Source: Lysobacteraceae bacterium (lineage in GTDB: Bacteria; Pseudomonadota; Gammaproteobacteria; Xanthomonadales; Xanthomonadaceae). Taken from it: 64,000 bases of DNA. The translations under genes were made by a program, and so were the position numbers. The stretch spans positions 248,001-312,000 of the forward strand of contig BPKJ01000001.1 of the NCBI GenBank assembly GCA_026005075.1. The letters run 5' to 3'. This document shows, piece after piece, positions 17,178 through 28,659 of the stretch. The notes beneath the pieces are model-generated. The model made no database searches. It was given only the letters and a program-made list of their open reading frames with translations, and had not been told where the DNA came from. Every line of letters starts with the position of its first letter. Within the stretch, counting starts at the first letter, position 1.

Positions 17178-19166
17178 TCAGCCGGTCAGCCGCGCCACCA
17201 GCCGGGAAGCGAGGTCCCGCGGGCTGGCCACGACCTCCAGCAGGCCCCGCGCCCTGGCCCCGTCCACCATGGAACTGACCACGCAGCTCGCGGGGTCCTG
17301 CCCCCATACCTCACCGCCCTTCGCGGTCACGTGGCTGGCGCCGTCGATGGCGTCGCCGGCCATGCCGCTGAAGATGATCGCCAGCGTGTCGGCACCGAAC
17401 TCGTCCGCCACCGCGGTCAGCGCATCGTCGATGCAAGGCTTGTAGCGCGGCGGGGCATCGTAGGGCTCGCGCACGAGACGGCCGTCCCGCCGGATGCGGT
17501 AGCGTGCGTCGGAGGGCAGGACCAGCACCTCGCCCATCCGCAGGGTATCCATGCCCTCCTCGGCTACCCGCACGCGTAGACGGGTGGACTTCTGCAACTG
17601 CTCGGCAAGCCGCTCGAAGAAGCCGGTATCGAGGTGCTGAACCAGCACGAACAGCGCCGGCAGGCCCTCCGGCAGCGCACCGAGGAAGGTGCGCAATGCG
17701 TCGGGGCCGCCGATCGAGGCACCCAGCACCACCACTCGCTCGATGCCTTCGACCGCGGTCGGCGCAGCCGGCTGCTCATCCTCCAGGGGCACGAGACTCA
17801 GGGCGCTGGTGTCGATCTCGATGCGCGCGGGCGCCGCCGAGGCGGGCGCCGCCTGGGTGGGCTCATCCGGATCGGCAAGGCTCAGCGTGCCGCCCGTCCC
17901 CGGCTCGGCGGGCGAGCCGAACGCAGGCGCCACGGGGGCGTCCTCCGCATCGGGCTCCGGGAGGTCGAAGCCGATGTCCGCCACGTCCTCCAGCACCGCC
18001 GCTTCCGGACCGAGCCCGTCGGCCAGCGCGTCGAGCTGTGCGGCCAGCGCGGCCACGTCCTCGTCGAGACTGAGATCGACCTCGTCCTCGTCGAGGCTGG
18101 GCAAGCGGCCGCCGCCCTGCTCCTCGCCCTCCTCCAGCATCGCCTCGAGCGCGGCCAGATCGGCGTCGGAGGCCTCCGCGCCGTCCTCGATGTCGCCATC
18201 CTCCGCGCTCGCCGCCGGGGCCGAGCGCTCGATCACCACGTCCGCATCCGGGGCCGGCTCGAAGGCAGGCAACTCGAGGGTCGGCTCGTCCGGACCACGC
18301 CGGCGCGGGGTTACGCCGGGCTGCCCTGCGCCGCCAGGCGCTGCGCCCACATCGGCCTCGGGCCGGGGCACAGGCAGCTCGACGGTCGGCTCGTCGGGCC
18401 CCAGACGCCGCGGCGAACTCGCGCTGCCCGCGTCCGGCACCGACAGTGCGTCGATGCCCTCGATCGTCAGCACCTCGTCGGCGCTCAGGTACTCCTCGGC
18501 GGCCGAACCGGGGAGCGGCCGCTCGAGGGTGATGGGCGCGAGCTCCACATCCGGCTCGGGCGGCGGCGTCTCGAGCTCGATCCCGAGCAGCTCGGCCTCC
18601 TCCTCCGGGGCATCCGGCTCCTCGCCCCGCTCGGGGACCTCCGCCCGCGGCACCTTCTCGCCGTCTTCCCGGGCCTGGTCGAGCAGCGTCGCGGCAAGCG
18701 CGGCGTCCCCGTCCCCGTCCCCATCCCCGTCCTCGGCCTCCTGCGCCACGGCCGGGGCCGGCTGCAGGTCACGCAGGGGCAGCGGCTCGGCACCTTCCGG
18801 CGGCGGCGGCACGGTGTCCGTGCGGCCGAGCACCTTGGCCACCAGATGCCGCGCCCAGCGGGCAAGGTCCCAGCCCGACAGGTTGCGGGTCACCTCGGAC
18901 TCGTTGAAGACGACCTGGAGCTCGGCGGCGTCGAACAGCACATCGAGGCCATCCAGCGCCGGTTCGAGGCGCGCATCGAGGTTGACGATCACCGTCGCGG
19001 GGCCCGCCTGACGGATGAGCTCGGCGGCGGTTTCCCGCGGATCGGCCTCGAGCACCACGACCGCACCGGCATCGACGAGCGCCTGGCGCAGCTGTGCCCG
19101 CACCTCGTCATCCAGACCCAGCAGCGCGACCCGCACTGCCTGCGCTGTTTCAGGCTGTGCCGCCAC
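17178..19166 (-). CDS. chpB: Chemotaxis methylesterase ChpB (CheB-like) with long acidic linker
   Basis: ChpB demethylates the pilus receptor PilJ and so resets the Pil-Chp pathway. The 662-residue protein has three parts. Residues 1-135 look like a receiver fold without a clear phospho-acceptor Asp. Residues 140-475 form an Asp/Glu/Pro/Ala-rich linker. Residues 478-660 are a CheB methylesterase domain with Ser484 (GASIGG), His511 (VQH) and Asp605 (GMAGD). It is about twice the length I recall for Pseudomonas ChpB. The start is GTG 19166, which overlaps the chpA stop by 17 bases. Because the receiver looks degenerate, control by phosphorylation is doubtful. Confidence 0.88.
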   Translation of the reverse strand: MAAQPETAQAVRVALLGLDDEVRAQLRQALVDAGAVVVLEADPRETAAELIRQAGPATVIVNLDARLEPALDGLDVLFDAAELQVVFNESEVTRNLSGWDLARWARHLVAKVLGRTDTVPPPPEGAEPLPLRDLQPAPAVAQEAEDGDGDGDGDAALAATLLDQAREDGEKVPRAEVPERGEEPDAPEEEAELLGIELETPPPEPDVELAPITLERPLPGSAAEEYLSADEVLTIEGIDALSVPDAGSASSPRRLGPDEPTVELPVPRPEADVGAAPGGAGQPGVTPRRRGPDEPTLELPAFEPAPDADVVIERSAPAASAEDGDIEDGAEASDADLAALEAMLEEGEEQGGGRLPSLDEDEVDLSLDEDVAALAAQLDALADGLGPEAAVLEDVADIGFDLPEPDAEDAPVAPAFGSPAEPGTGGTLSLADPDEPTQAAPASAAPARIEIDTSALSLVPLEDEQPAAPTAVEGIERVVVLGASIGGPDALRTFLGALPEGLPALFVLVQHLDTGFFERLAEQLQKSTRLRVRVAEEGMDTLRMGEVLVLPSDARYRIRRDGRLVREPYDAPPRYKPCIDDALTAVADEFGADTLAIIFSGMAGDAIDGASHVTAKGGEVWGQDPASCVVSSMVDGARARGLLEVVASPRDLASRLVARLTG

Positions 19167-22100
19167 GACCCACCTTGAGAAGTTCCTGCACGTTGCGCAA
19201 CAGCTCCGGCTCCTGGTAGGGCTTGCCGAGGTAGCGATCGACGCCGATCTCGAACGCACGCTGGCGGTGCTTCTCGCCAGTGCGGGACGTGATCATGATG
19301 ATCGGCACCCCGCGCATGCGCGGATCGTTGCGCATGTGCGTGGCCAGCTCGTAACCGTCCATGCGCGGCATCTCGATGTCCAGCAGCATGGCATCGGGGA
19401 TGCGCTCCTGCATCTTCTCGATGGCGTCGACGCCGTCCTTCGCGGTCATGACCTCGTAGCCGGCACGCTCGAGGACGCGCGAGGACACCTTGCGCATGGT
19501 GATCGAATCGTCCACCACCATGATCAGCGGCACCTTCCGCTGCTCGACCTGCGCGGCATCCCGCGGCGCCTCGCCCACCGCATAGAGCTGGGCGGCGCGA
19601 CGGACCAGCGGGGCGACGTCGAGGATCACCACGACCGAGCCGTCACCCATCACGGTGGCCCCGAAGATGCCCGGAATCGAGTTGATCTGCGGTCCGGTCG
19701 GCTTGACGACGATCTCTTTGCTGCCGATCACCTGATCGACGCAGATCGCCGCACGCAGATCCCCCGAACGCGCCAGCAGCAGGGGCACCTGCAGCGACTC
19801 GGCCGCGCGCACCGGGGCATGGCCGAGGAGCAGGCCCAGATCATGGATGGCGTAGCGCTCGCCCGCGTACTCGAAACTCGCCTCACCCTCGGCCTGCTTG
19901 CTCCTGAGCACGTCGGGCGCGATGCGGGCCACGCCCTGCACCGAGGTGATCGGGATGGCGTAGTGCGTCTCGCCCAGCTTGACGAACACCGCCTGCGTGA
20001 CCGCGAGGGTGAACGGCAGACGGATGACGAACTCGGTGCCCTTGCCCAGCTCCGACTCGATGTACAGCGAGCCGCCAAGCTGCTTGATCTCGCTGTGCAC
20101 CACGTCCATGCCGACGCCGCGCCCGGCGATCTTGCTGACCTGACGGGCGGTGGAGAAGCCGGACTCGAGGATGAAGGCGAACAGCTCGCGGTCGCTGACC
20201 TCGGCCTCCGGCGCGAGCAGACCGCGCTCGATGGCCTTGCGCCGGATCGCCTCACGGTCCAGTCCGCGCCCGTCGTCGGCCACCCGGATCACCACTTCCG
20301 AGGCCTCACGGGCGACCTGGATGCGCACCGTGCCCTCGGCCGGCTTGCCGGCCGCCACGCGGTCCTCGGGCGACTCCAGCCCGTGGGCCAGCGCATTGCG
20401 CAGCATGTGCTCGAGCGGCGCGGTCATGCGGTCGAGCACGTTGCGGTCCATCTCCCCCTGCGCGCCCTCGACCCTGAGCTGCGCCTTCTTGCCGAGCTCG
20501 CTGGCGGTCTGCCTGAGGATGCGCCGCAGGCGCGGCACCAGCGCATCGAAGGGCACCATGCGGGTGCGCATCAGCCCTTCCTGCAGCTCGGAGCTGACCC
20601 GCGACTGCTGCAGCAGCAGGGTTTCGTACTGGCGCGTCAGCTCGTCCAGGGTGCCCTGCAGGTTGGTGAGGTCGGCGGCCGACTCGGCCAGCGCACGCGA
20701 CAGCTGCTGCAGGGTCGAGAAGCGATCGAGCTCGAGCGGGTCGAAGTTGGCGGCCTCACCCTCCTCCTGCTCGCGCTGGTAGCGCGCAATGATCTGCGCC
20801 TCGGTCTCGATCTCCAGACGGCGCAGCTGCTCGCGCAGGCGGTTGGTGGTGGACTCCATCTCCACAAGACCGCCGCGGAAGGCACTGACCTGCTGTTCCA
20901 GGCGGGCGCGGTAGATGGCCACCTCGCCCGCGTAGTTGACCAGCCGGTCGAGCAGGTCCGCGCGGATCCGGATCTGCTCCTGCGGCGCGCGGCTGACGGT
21001 CTCCTCTTCCTCCAGGGCCGTGTCCAGCGCGGTGGGCCGGGCCACCACCTCCGGCTCGACCCTGGCCGGCCTGGCCACGGTGGGGGCAGCTTCGGGCTGC
21101 GCGGCCTCCGCCTCGGTGTCCGCCAGGGGAAGGGGCTCGCCGCGGACCAGCGCGTCGACGCAGGCGAGCAGCGTCGCCGGCATGGCCAGCGCCTTGCGCT
21201 CGCCGACCCGGGTCACCATCGCGTGCAGCCGGTCGAACACCCGCTCCAGCACTTCCAGTCCGGCCCCGCCCAGTTCGCGGCGTCCGTCCGCCACCGCCTC
21301 GAGCAGCGACTCGGCAGCATGCCCGAGGTCACCGATGGGCGTCAGGCCGGCCATGCGTGCACCGCCCTTGAGGGTGTGCAGGTCGCGCTGCAGGCCGACC
21401 ACCAGCTCGCGGTCCGCGGGGTTGTCCCGCAGGCGTGCCAGCAGGCCGTCGCTGTGATCGAGGATGTCGACGCCTTCCTCGAGGAAGATGTCCAGCAGTT
21501 CCTCGTCCTGATCCGGCAGCTGCAGGGGGCCGTCCGGATCAGGATCCGCATGGGCGAGGCGTGCGGCCAGACCACCGACCTCGGCTTCGGCTTCGGCTTC
21601 GGCTTCGGCTTCGGCTTCGGGCTCGGCTTCGGGCTCGGCTTCGGGCTCGGCTTCGGGCTCGGCTTCGGGCTCGGCTTCGGGCTCGACTTCGGGCTCGACT
21701 TCGGGCTCGACTTCGGGCTCGACTTCGGGCTCGACTTCGGGCTCGACTTCGGGCTCGACTTCGGGCTCGACTTCGGGCTCGACTTCTGGCTCGACTTCTG
21801 GCTCGACTTCTGGCTCGACTTCTGGCTCGACTTCTGGCTCGACTTCTGGCTCGACTTCGGGCTCGACTTCGGGCTCGACTTCGGGCTCGGCTTCGGGCTC
21901 GGCTTCGGGCTCGGCTTCGGGCTCGGCCCCGACGACCACGGCCTCGACGGTCGAGGGCGCGTCCTCGACGGCCTCCGCCGGTGGCGGGGCGGTGGGCTCG
22001 TCCAGGCCGGCCTCGAAGGGCGCCTCGATGGACTCCGGCTCCACGCCCGGGTGGCTGTCCACGTCCTCGGCCTGCACCACCTCGGCCTCGACCAAGGGCG

Positions 22101-25100
22101 GCGCAGCGGCCCCCGACACCTCCTCCTGCTCCTCGGCCAGCAGCAGTTCGACCAGGGCGGCGTCCTCGTCGTCCGGACCGATCTCGGGGAAGCTGGCCGC
22201 GGGCTCCTCCCCGGCCTCGACCACCTCGAGGACCTCGTCGTGGTCGGTGGTATCCGGCGCCTCGAACGAGGTTTCCAGCGCCTCGAGCTCCAGGTCCTCG
22301 TGTTCGGCAATCTCCCCGGCATCCACCTCTGCGGCGGAAGGCGGCACCCCGTCGGCCTCCTCGGCAGCGGCAGGCACGGCGGGCTCGGCCTGCCCCTCGT
22401 CGACCGGCGTGGCGGGGGCCTCCTCGGCCGCGCCCAGATGCATGGGCAGCAAGGGCCCGCTCGGCTCGGGCAGGGTGTCGCGCAGCGCGACCAGCTCGGC
22501 CGCGAGTTCGTCGAAGGCCGGTGCGAAGGGCGGGTCGCCGTCGAGGGCCCGCATCAGGGTCCGTATGGCGGCGGCCGCGCGCGCCATCAGCTCGAGGCCG
22601 GCCCTGCTCGGGGTGCGCTGGTGCGCGATCAGGCGCTTGATGTAGCTCTCCAGCGGTCCGACCACGTCGGTGATGTGCGGCACTTCGGTCATGGCGAAGG
22701 CGCCGCTCATCGTGTGCACGGCCCGCAGCAGCGGGTCGCCGACCGGCTGCGGCTCGGGGCTGCTCGCCGCGAGGTAGGCATCCACGGTCTCGAGATGACC
22801 CTCGACCTCGGCCTTGAGGATGTCGAACAGGACCTGATCGATCGAGAAGGGCGTTCCGGCGTCGCCGGGCTCGCCCGCGTCATGCATGGGCGCTTCCGCG
22901 TCGGGGGGCGGGGATACGGTCTCCGCGACCTCGGGCGCTTGGTCGAGCGGCTCCGCCGCCTCGGCCTCGGCCACCACCTCGATGCCTGCCAGCAACTCGC
23001 TGTCGACGAGCCCGGCGACGTCGACCGGCTCGGGAAGCGCACCCTCCTCCGCCGCTTCCGCAAGCTCGGGCAGGCCGACCTCCGCCGGCTCTTGGCCCGG
23101 CTCGGCAGGGCCGGCCTCGACGGTCGGTGCCTCCTCCGCCACCTCGACCGGCGCCACAGGCTCCTCGGGTGCCTCCTCGCCGGCGTGGACCGGGACCGGC
23201 GCCTCGGCCGGGATCGCGTCGGCCGCGGTCTCCGTCGGGGCTTGCAAGGCTGCGGCGGGCGCCGCGAGACGGGCCGCGTCGCGGACCTCGTCCGCGGTGA
23301 GCAGCTCGCCGTTGGCGATCCGGTCCGCGGCTTCCTTGATGCCTTCCAGGTTGCTGCGGATGCGCCCCTCGCCCTTCAGCGCCTCGAGCAGTCCGGGCAG
23401 CGCGGCCTGGGCCTCGTCGATCAGGGCCACCACCGCGGGCCCCGGGCGGACTGTCTGATCGAGAACGCGGTTGAGCATGTTCTCGATCTTCCAGCTGAAC
23501 TCGCCGAGGGTGAGGGCGCCGACCAGACGGCCGCTGCCCTTGAGGGTGTGGAAGACACGCCGGATCGGCTTGAGCTGGTCGATGGCCTCGGGATTGGCAC
23601 GCCAGACCGGCACCAGCTGCTCCAGGTTGCCGATCTCCTCCTGCACCTCCTCGATGAAGACCTCGCGGATTTCCTCGTCGATGTCCTCGCCGACCAGCAC
23701 GAACCCGCCGTCGTCCTCCGCCGACGGCGCGGCCTCTGCCGGCTCGCCGGGTGCTGCCGGAGCGTCCTCCACAGCCGCGGCGGCGTCCTGCGGCGGCCTG
23801 TCGGCCTCGACGACCGTCTCGTCCGGGCGCGCGGGCTCGGCGGCCGCCGGCGCGGTGACCGGGGCCTCGTCGGCCATGGCCTCCTGCTCCGCGGACGGCC
23901 AACCCGACTCGACGGGCGCCACGGCCTCGAGCTCGGCATCCCGCGCCCCGACCGGTACCTGGTCGGCGACCCCGGCCAGCCCTCCCTCCGGGATCGGCCA
24001 GTAGCCGAGCGACTCCAGCCTCTGCCGGGTCACTTCGAGGATCTTCTCGCGACCGGCACGCTGCTCGCGCAAGGCCTCGAGGTAGTACTCGAGACTGGCC
24101 AGCGCATCGGCCAGGGTATCCAGCTGCGCGCCGTTGGGCACGCGCCGCCGCTCGATCAGCTCGACCTCGGTGAAACGGGCGATGGCGGTCAGGTAGTGCG
24201 GCGGCTCGTCCAGCTCGAGGATGCGCAAGGCCCCGGCCACCTCGCCCAGCAGGCGCGGCACGTCCGCAAGCTGGCCGTGCTCCCAGTTGCTCTCCACGAA
24301 GGCGACGTAGCACTGCTTGGCCTGGGCGAAGTTGGCCTGGGCCTCCTTCACCAGCGTGTCCAGCACCTTGCGCGCGCCGGCCTTGGCCGGGTCGACCGCC
24401 CCACTGCTGCCGAGGTGCTGGACCTGGTCGTCGAGCGAGGACTCCACGTAGAGCAGCGCGCCGGCGACGTCCAGCAGGCTCGACTCGTCGGGCGCACGCT
24501 CGCCGCGCGCGACCTCTTCGAGAACCTTGCGCTGCTCCAGCACCACCCCGCGCGGCACCCCGAGGCCGAGCATGCCCAGCGTGTCGGCGACCCGATCGAG
24601 CACCTCGGCCTGCGTGGCCAGCGCAGCGACGTCCTCGCTCTGCGTGCGCAGATGGAGGTCGAGCGCGTCCTTGACCCGCAGCAGGTCCTCCTTGATCGCC
24701 GCGGCCACGGTGTCGAGCAGCGCGCGGTTGTGCCCGCGGATGGCGCTCTGCGCGTGCTGGATTTCCTCCTCCGAGGGCAGCAGGCGCTCGAGCTCGAAGG
24801 TATCCCTCAGTTCGGCGATGCGCCCATGCTGGGTCGGCGCCTGGGCCGCGTAGTACAGCAGCGTGCGGGTGAGATCGCGGGGCGGATCGAGTCGGAAGCC
24901 ATCCTCGCCGTCGTCGACCAGTCGCTTGATCTCGCGCTCCACCCGACCGAAGGCCTGCTTCAGGGGCACGGGCGGATCGAAAGCCTGCTCGCGCAGCGCG
25001 GTGAGAAGTCCGCCTGCCACCCAGAACAGCCGCCGCGCGTCCTCCTGCGCCAGCAGTCCCACGAGCCGGTCGCAGACCGAGGCCAGCCGGGCGACGTGGG

Positions 25101-25671
25101 TCGCGGTGTCCTCGTTGCGGAACCACTTCAGCAGCGACATCTGGAACTGCAGCCGCAACTGCTCGGCCTGGCGCGCCAGCGCTGCCGGCTCCACCGGTGC
25201 GGCCGGCCCCCGCGCCGAAGCCGGCAGGGGCCGGCCGAGATCGGGGTTGAAGAACACGCTCTCCGACAGCCCCTTCTCGCCGCGCGCCGCGCGCAGCTCG
25301 TTGAGCAGGGGCAGCAGCACGATGGGGATGTCCTTGTGCCCGGACTGGAGGCGCTCGAGGTAGTCCGGAAGCTGGACGATGCCGCGCATCAGCACGGTGT
25401 AGGCCTCGTCGCGGTCGGCGATGCCGTCGCCGGTCAGCGCCTCGGCAAGACGCTCCATCTCCTCGGTCACCATCGCCGCGCCGTACAGCTCGACCATGCG
25501 CAGCGTGCCCTGGACCTGGTGCAGGTAGGTGGCACAGAAGCGCATCTGGCTGACGTCGGTGGGATCCTCGACGTAGGCTTCCAGCGCCTGCCGTGCCTGC
25601 TTGAGCGTCTCGTCCAGCTCGCCCTTGACCCAGCTCAGGGTGGTGTAGTCGATGTCGTCGTGCAGCCTCAT
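19150..25671 (-). CDS. chpA: Pil-Chp chemosensory hybrid histidine kinase ChpA
   Basis: ChpA is the CheA-type kinase that receives signals from PilJ and phosphorylates PilG and PilH. The 2,173-residue protein has a helical N-terminal third with degenerate Hpt-like bundles. Three clear Hpt domains follow, with phospho-histidines at about 708 (FHTLKGS), 986 (VHTMSGA) and 1432 (LHTLKGG). A Pro-Glu-Val-Glu tract spans about 1246-1363. The dimerisation and HATPase regions follow (N-box [12 protein letters not shown] near 1759, then DDGRGLD and GRGVGMD), then a CheW-like domain and a C-terminal receiver with Asp2098 (LLDIEMP). The start overlaps the pilK stop as ATGA. Pseudomonas ChpA is of similar size with more transfer domains. 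Confidence 0.96.
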   Translation of the reverse strand: MRLHDDIDYTTLSWVKGELDETLKQARQALEAYVEDPTDVSQMRFCATYLHQVQGTLRMVELYGAAMVTEEMERLAEALTGDGIADRDEAYTVLMRGIVQLPDYLERLQSGHKDIPIVLLPLLNELRAARGEKGLSESVFFNPDLGRPLPASARGPAAPVEPAALARQAEQLRLQFQMSLLKWFRNEDTATHVARLASVCDRLVGLLAQEDARRLFWVAGGLLTALREQAFDPPVPLKQAFGRVEREIKRLVDDGEDGFRLDPPRDLTRTLLYYAAQAPTQHGRIAELRDTFELERLLPSEEEIQHAQSAIRGHNRALLDTVAAAIKEDLLRVKDALDLHLRTQSEDVAALATQAEVLDRVADTLGMLGLGVPRGVVLEQRKVLEEVARGERAPDESSLLDVAGALLYVESSLDDQVQHLGSSGAVDPAKAGARKVLDTLVKEAQANFAQAKQCYVAFVESNWEHGQLADVPRLLGEVAGALRILELDEPPHYLTAIARFTEVELIERRRVPNGAQLDTLADALASLEYYLEALREQRAGREKILEVTRQRLESLGYWPIPEGGLAGVADQVPVGARDAELEAVAPVESGWPSAEQEAMADEAPVTAPAAAEPARPDETVVEADRPPQDAAAAVEDAPAAPGEPAEAAPSAEDDGGFVLVGEDIDEEIREVFIEEVQEEIGNLEQLVPVWRANPEAIDQLKPIRRVFHTLKGSGRLVGALTLGEFSWKIENMLNRVLDQTVRPGPAVVALIDEAQAALPGLLEALKGEGRIRSNLEGIKEAADRIANGELLTADEVRDAARLAAPAAALQAPTETAADAIPAEAPVPVHAGEEAPEEPVAPVEVAEEAPTVEAGPAEPGQEPAEVGLPELAEAAEEGALPEPVDVAGLVDSELLAGIEVVAEAEAAEPLDQAPEVAETVSPPPDAEAPMHDAGEPGDAGTPFSIDQVLFDILKAEVEGHLETVDAYLAASSPEPQPVGDPLLRAVHTMSGAFAMTEVPHITDVVGPLESYIKRLIAHQRTPSRAGLELMARAAAAIRTLMRALDGDPPFAPAFDELAAELVALRDTLPEPSGPLLPMHLGAAEEAPATPVDEGQAEPAVPAAAEEADGVPPSAAEVDAGEIAEHEDLELEALETSFEAPDTTDHDEVLEVVEAGEEPAASFPEIGPDDEDAALVELLLAEEQEEVSGAAAPPLVEAEVVQAEDVDSHPGVEPESIEAPFEAGLDEPTAPPPAEAVEDAPSTVEAVVVGAEPEAEPEAEPEAEPEVEPEVEPEVEPEVEPEVEPEVEPEVEPEVEPEVEPEVEPEVEPEVEPEVEPEVEPEVEPEVEPEVEPEAEPEAEPEAEPEAEPEAEPEAEAEAEAEAEAEVGGLAARLAHADPDPDGPLQLPDQDEELLDIFLEEGVDILDHSDGLLARLRDNPADRELVVGLQRDLHTLKGGARMAGLTPIGDLGHAAESLLEAVADGRRELGGAGLEVLERVFDRLHAMVTRVGERKALAMPATLLACVDALVRGEPLPLADTEAEAAQPEAAPTVARPARVEPEVVARPTALDTALEEEETVSRAPQEQIRIRADLLDRLVNYAGEVAIYRARLEQQVSAFRGGLVEMESTTNRLREQLRRLEIETEAQIIARYQREQEEGEAANFDPLELDRFSTLQQLSRALAESAADLTNLQGTLDELTRQYETLLLQQSRVSSELQEGLMRTRMVPFDALVPRLRRILRQTASELGKKAQLRVEGAQGEMDRNVLDRMTAPLEHMLRNALAHGLESPEDRVAAGKPAEGTVRIQVAREASEVVIRVADDGRGLDREAIRRKAIERGLLAPEAEVSDRELFAFILESGFSTARQVSKIAGRGVGMDVVHSEIKQLGGSLYIESELGKGTEFVIRLPFTLAVTQAVFVKLGETHYAIPITSVQGVARIAPDVLRSKQAEGEASFEYAGERYAIHDLGLLLGHAPVRAAESLQVPLLLARSGDLRAAICVDQVIGSKEIVVKPTGPQINSIPGIFGATVMGDGSVVVILDVAPLVRRAAQLYAVGEAPRDAAQVEQRKVPLIMVVDDSITMRKVSSRVLERAGYEVMTAKDGVDAIEKMQERIPDAMLLDIEMPRMDGYELATHMRNDPRMRGVPIIMITSRTGEKHRQRAFEIGVDRYLGKPYQEPELLRNVQELLKVGRGGTA
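21582..21935. repeat. 12-bp coding minisatellite in chpA
   Basis: About 28 near-perfect copies of a 12-base unit encode Pro-Glu-Val-Glu on the minus strand, flanked by Pro-Glu-Ala-Glu and Ala-Glu variants. Six consecutive central copies use CCA for proline where the neighbours use CCC, so the array seems to have grown in blocks. The unit is a multiple of three, so copy-number change would alter length but not frame. Confidence 0.95.
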
Positions 25672-26558
25672 GCCTGGGTCTCTTTCGATTGACGGAGGAA
25701 GGCCAGCGTCTGGCGCCCTCCGAAGCGCGTCAGTTGCGGGTGGCTCCAGCCGGTCACTTCCCCCGGCCCAAGGACCAGCAGCCCGTTCGGCCGCAGCAGC
25801 CGGGCAAGGCCGTCCAGCAGTTCGCCACGGCGCTCACGGGCGAAGTAGATGAGCACGTTCTGGCAGTAGATCAGGTCCAGCTGGCGCAGCGGCGCGCGGG
25901 TGGCGTGCAGGAGGTTGACACAGGCAAAGCCCACCCTCTTGCGAAGGCGCTCCACGATCCGGAACTGGTCGTCACCGACGGGCTCGATGGCCTCGGCGCG
26001 GTAGGCCAGCGGGATCTCCTCCAGCCGCGGCAGCGGGTAGAGCGCCGCACGTGCCACCGACAGCGCGGCCTGGCTGACGTCGGTGGCGGTGACGCCGTAG
26101 CGCCGAAATCCTCCGCGCTCGGTGAGCTCCCGATCGAGCAGCATGGCCAGGGTGTAGGCCTCCTCGCCGGTCGCGCAGCCCACCGACAGCGCATGCACGG
26201 GCTGGTCGGCGGCGACCCCCTGCTCCCACAGCGGCAGCCATTCCTTGCGGATCAGATCCAGCGACGGCGGGTGCCGGAAGAAGTGGGTCTCGTGGACGGT
26301 GAGGTGATCGACCAGGGCCGCCCACTCGACCGCGCCGCGCGCACCGTCGAGCAGTTCCTCGTAGTAGCGCGCGTAATCGGTATGGCCGGTCTCGCGCATG
26401 CGCCGGCGCAGCCCGCTCACCAGGAAGGGCTTGCGCTCGGGGGGCACGGTCACACCGGTGCGCGTCTCCAGAAGCCGCACCCAACGGGCGAACTCGAGAT
26501 CGTCCATCGGCGGCGGAGCGGCGCCCCCGCGAGAGCTGGTTTTGGCGGCCATGCCCAT
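25668..26558 (-). CDS. pilK: Chemotaxis methyltransferase PilK (CheR family)
   Basis: PilK methylates glutamates of the receptor PilJ with S-adenosylmethionine. The 296-residue protein has the helical CheR N-domain (about 15-85) and the methyltransferase domain with THFFRHPPSLDLIRKEWLP, LSVGCATGEEAYTLAMLL (SAM-binding motif I) and the LDLIYCQNVLIYF motif. Start is ATG 26558 or 26552. It overlaps chpA by four bases and lies 36 bases after pilJ. Confidence 0.93.
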   Translation of the reverse strand: MGMAAKTSSRGGAAPPPMDDLEFARWVRLLETRTGVTVPPERKPFLVSGLRRRMRETGHTDYARYYEELLDGARGAVEWAALVDHLTVHETHFFRHPPSLDLIRKEWLPLWEQGVAADQPVHALSVGCATGEEAYTLAMLLDRELTERGGFRRYGVTATDVSQAALSVARAALYPLPRLEEIPLAYRAEAIEPVGDDQFRIVERLRKRVGFACVNLLHATRAPLRQLDLIYCQNVLIYFARERRGELLDGLARLLRPNGLLVLGPGEVTGWSHPQLTRFGGRQTLAFLRQSKETQA

Positions 26559-26594
26559 GGGTTGGATGGTTCCTCCCGGAGAGTGCCGTACCGG

Positions 26595-28631
26595 TCAGCC
26601 CGGCAGCTTGAAGTCGGCGACCGAGCGTCGCAGGTCGGCGGCCAGCTGGGCGAGGTTGCCGATCGATTCCGCGGTCTGGCTCGCACCCATCGAGGTCTGG
26701 GTGGTGATCTCCTGAATCACGTTCATGGTGGCGGAGATGTTGGTCGCCGCCGCCGACTGCTGGCGGGCCGCCTCGGAGATGTTCTGGATGAGGTCGGCGA
26801 GGTCGTTCGACACCTTCTCGATCTCGCCGAGGGCCAGACCGGCGTCCTCGGCAAGGCGGGCACCGGCCACCACCTCGGCGGTCGTCTGCTCCATCGAGCT
26901 GACCGCCTCGTTGGTGTCGGCCTGAATCGTCTGCACCAGCGTCTCGATGCGCTTGGTCGCGTTGGAGGCGCGTTCCGCAAGGCGCTGCACTTCGTCGGCG
27001 ACGACCGCGAAGCCACGGCCCGCCTCGCCCGCCGAGGCCGCCTGGATGGCGGCGTTCAGCGCCAGAATGTTGGTCTGTTCGGCGATGTCGTTGATCAGTT
27101 CGACGATCGAGCCGATTTCCTGCGAGCTCTCGCCCAGACGCTTGATCCGCTTCGAGGTCTCCTGGATCTGGTCACGGATCGAGTCCATGCCCTGGATCGT
27201 CTGCCGCACGACCTCGGCGCCCTTGGCGGCGATCTGCACCGAGCGCTGCGCCACGTCGGCCGATTCGGCGGAGTTCTTGGACACCTCGTCGATCGAGACC
27301 GCGATCTCGTTGATCGCGGCCGAGGCCGAGGTGATCTGCTGGGCCTGGTGCTCCGCGGCCTCGGCCAGATGCATGGCGGTCGCCTGCGTCTCCTGCGCCG
27401 CGGCCGCCACCTGCACGGCGGTCTCGTTGATGGTGGTCACCAGAGACCGCAGCGCCTCGATGGCGAAGTTGATCGAGTCCGCGATCGCGCCGGTGATGTC
27501 CTCGGTCACCGTCGCGCGGACGGTCAGGTCGCCCTCCGCCAGCGAGCCCATCTCGTCCAGCAGGCGCAGAATGGCCTCCTGGTTGCGCTGGTTGAGCTCC
27601 TGGGTGATGCGGTAGCGCCGCGCCTGATCGAGGTACAGCGTGGCCAGCAGGCCGAGGATGCCGATCAGCGTGAGCACGCCGAACGCAAGGCCGAGGGTGA
27701 CGCTCGGGAACACCCGCCCGTCGGGCAGCTTCGCGAACGCGGCGTCGAGGTTCTCCGCCGCGCGCAGCAGGTCCTCGGAGGACTGGAAGATCTCGTCGGA
27801 AGCCTCCTTGACCTCCTGCAGCTGGGTGCTGCTGCCCATGATCTTCTCGACATCGGCCTGGACGCCGGCGAAGACCTCCTCCACCTCGGCGAGGCGCTGC
27901 CGCGCAGCGCCGCTGTCGACCCGCCGGATGTTCAGCTCCGAGGAGCCGTTGATCAGCGCGTTGAGGATCTGGCTGTAGAAGCTGGCCTCGCGCGAGAGCG
28001 CGTCGGCTGCCGAGATGGCGCCGGCACCGCCCTGGAGAATCTGGGTCACGCGACGGACCATGCGGTCGGCGAACAGGTTCTGGCGGGCGGCGATGTAGAT
28101 CTGCTGGCTCGGGGCCCCCGCATCGATCAGGGCCTGCACCGCGGCATCCATCTGGGTCTGCATCTGCGGCACCGCCGAGGCGAAGCCCGAGGCGGTATCG
28201 AACAGGTCGAGGATCAGATCCCGCGCGTCGAGGATGCGCTGGGCATTTTCGCTGATCGGCCGCCAGACCCTGGCCAGATCCTGCAGCGGCTCGGCCACGC
28301 CCGGCTCCGCGGCGTAGGCGGGGACCCCGCGTTCCGAATCGCCGTTCTGCAGCGAGGTGAGGTTCTTCTGCACCTGCTCCCGTGTCGCCTGCAGCTCGTC
28401 GAAGGCGTCGAGGTCACCGTTGCCGGCGCCCTGGGCGAACTTCGCCACCTTCTGCGACAGCACACGGATGTCGGAGACCATCGCCCTGGCCTGGGTCTCC
28501 TGGGCGTTGTAGCGCGCGGTCAGGAAGAAGTTGGCCAGGAGCGCACCCAGGCCGACCAGGAGGATGAAGACCCACAGACCATAGGCGCTCCGGCGTTCGC
28601 GCCCGCCGACGGCTGCTGCTGCACTGCTCAT
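26595..28631 (-). CDS. pilJ: Type IV pilus methyl-accepting chemotaxis protein PilJ
   Basis: PilJ is the receptor of the Pil-Chp pathway. The 678-residue protein has two membrane helices (about 17-37 and 312-333) bracketing a periplasmic region with PilJ-type repeats. A HAMP-like linker follows ([16 protein letters not shown]), then the cytoplasmic signalling coil. The coil has the hairpin tip [19 protein letters not shown]...[11 protein letters not shown], which binds CheW-type proteins PilI and ChpC. Its length matches the Pseudomonas protein closely. A GAGG ribosome site lies upstream of ATG 28631. Confidence 0.96.
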   Translation of the reverse strand: MSSAAAAVGGRERRSAYGLWVFILLVGLGALLANFFLTARYNAQETQARAMVSDIRVLSQKVAKFAQGAGNGDLDAFDELQATREQVQKNLTSLQNGDSERGVPAYAAEPGVAEPLQDLARVWRPISENAQRILDARDLILDLFDTASGFASAVPQMQTQMDAAVQALIDAGAPSQQIYIAARQNLFADRMVRRVTQILQGGAGAISAADALSREASFYSQILNALINGSSELNIRRVDSGAARQRLAEVEEVFAGVQADVEKIMGSSTQLQEVKEASDEIFQSSEDLLRAAENLDAAFAKLPDGRVFPSVTLGLAFGVLTLIGILGLLATLYLDQARRYRITQELNQRNQEAILRLLDEMGSLAEGDLTVRATVTEDITGAIADSINFAIEALRSLVTTINETAVQVAAAAQETQATAMHLAEAAEHQAQQITSASAAINEIAVSIDEVSKNSAESADVAQRSVQIAAKGAEVVRQTIQGMDSIRDQIQETSKRIKRLGESSQEIGSIVELINDIAEQTNILALNAAIQAASAGEAGRGFAVVADEVQRLAERASNATKRIETLVQTIQADTNEAVSSMEQTTAEVVAGARLAEDAGLALGEIEKVSNDLADLIQNISEAARQQSAAATNISATMNVIQEITTQTSMGASQTAESIGNLAQLAADLRRSVADFKLPG

Positions 28632-28659
28632 TGTCTAACCTCGCCCCAGAAAGTACGGG

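Noticed and set aside
21582-21935. Possible CRISPR array or regulatory iteron
   Set aside because: The units are contiguous 12-base copies without spacers and are in frame inside chpA, so they are a coding minisatellite.
19015-25692. Plus-strand open frame of over 2,200 codons with Gly-Phe-Gly-Leu repeats
   Set aside because: It is the mirror of chpA in a GC-rich genome; the repeats are the antisense of the Pro-Glu-Val-Glu tract, there is no ribosome site and the composition (Arg, His, Gly) is typical of shadow frames.
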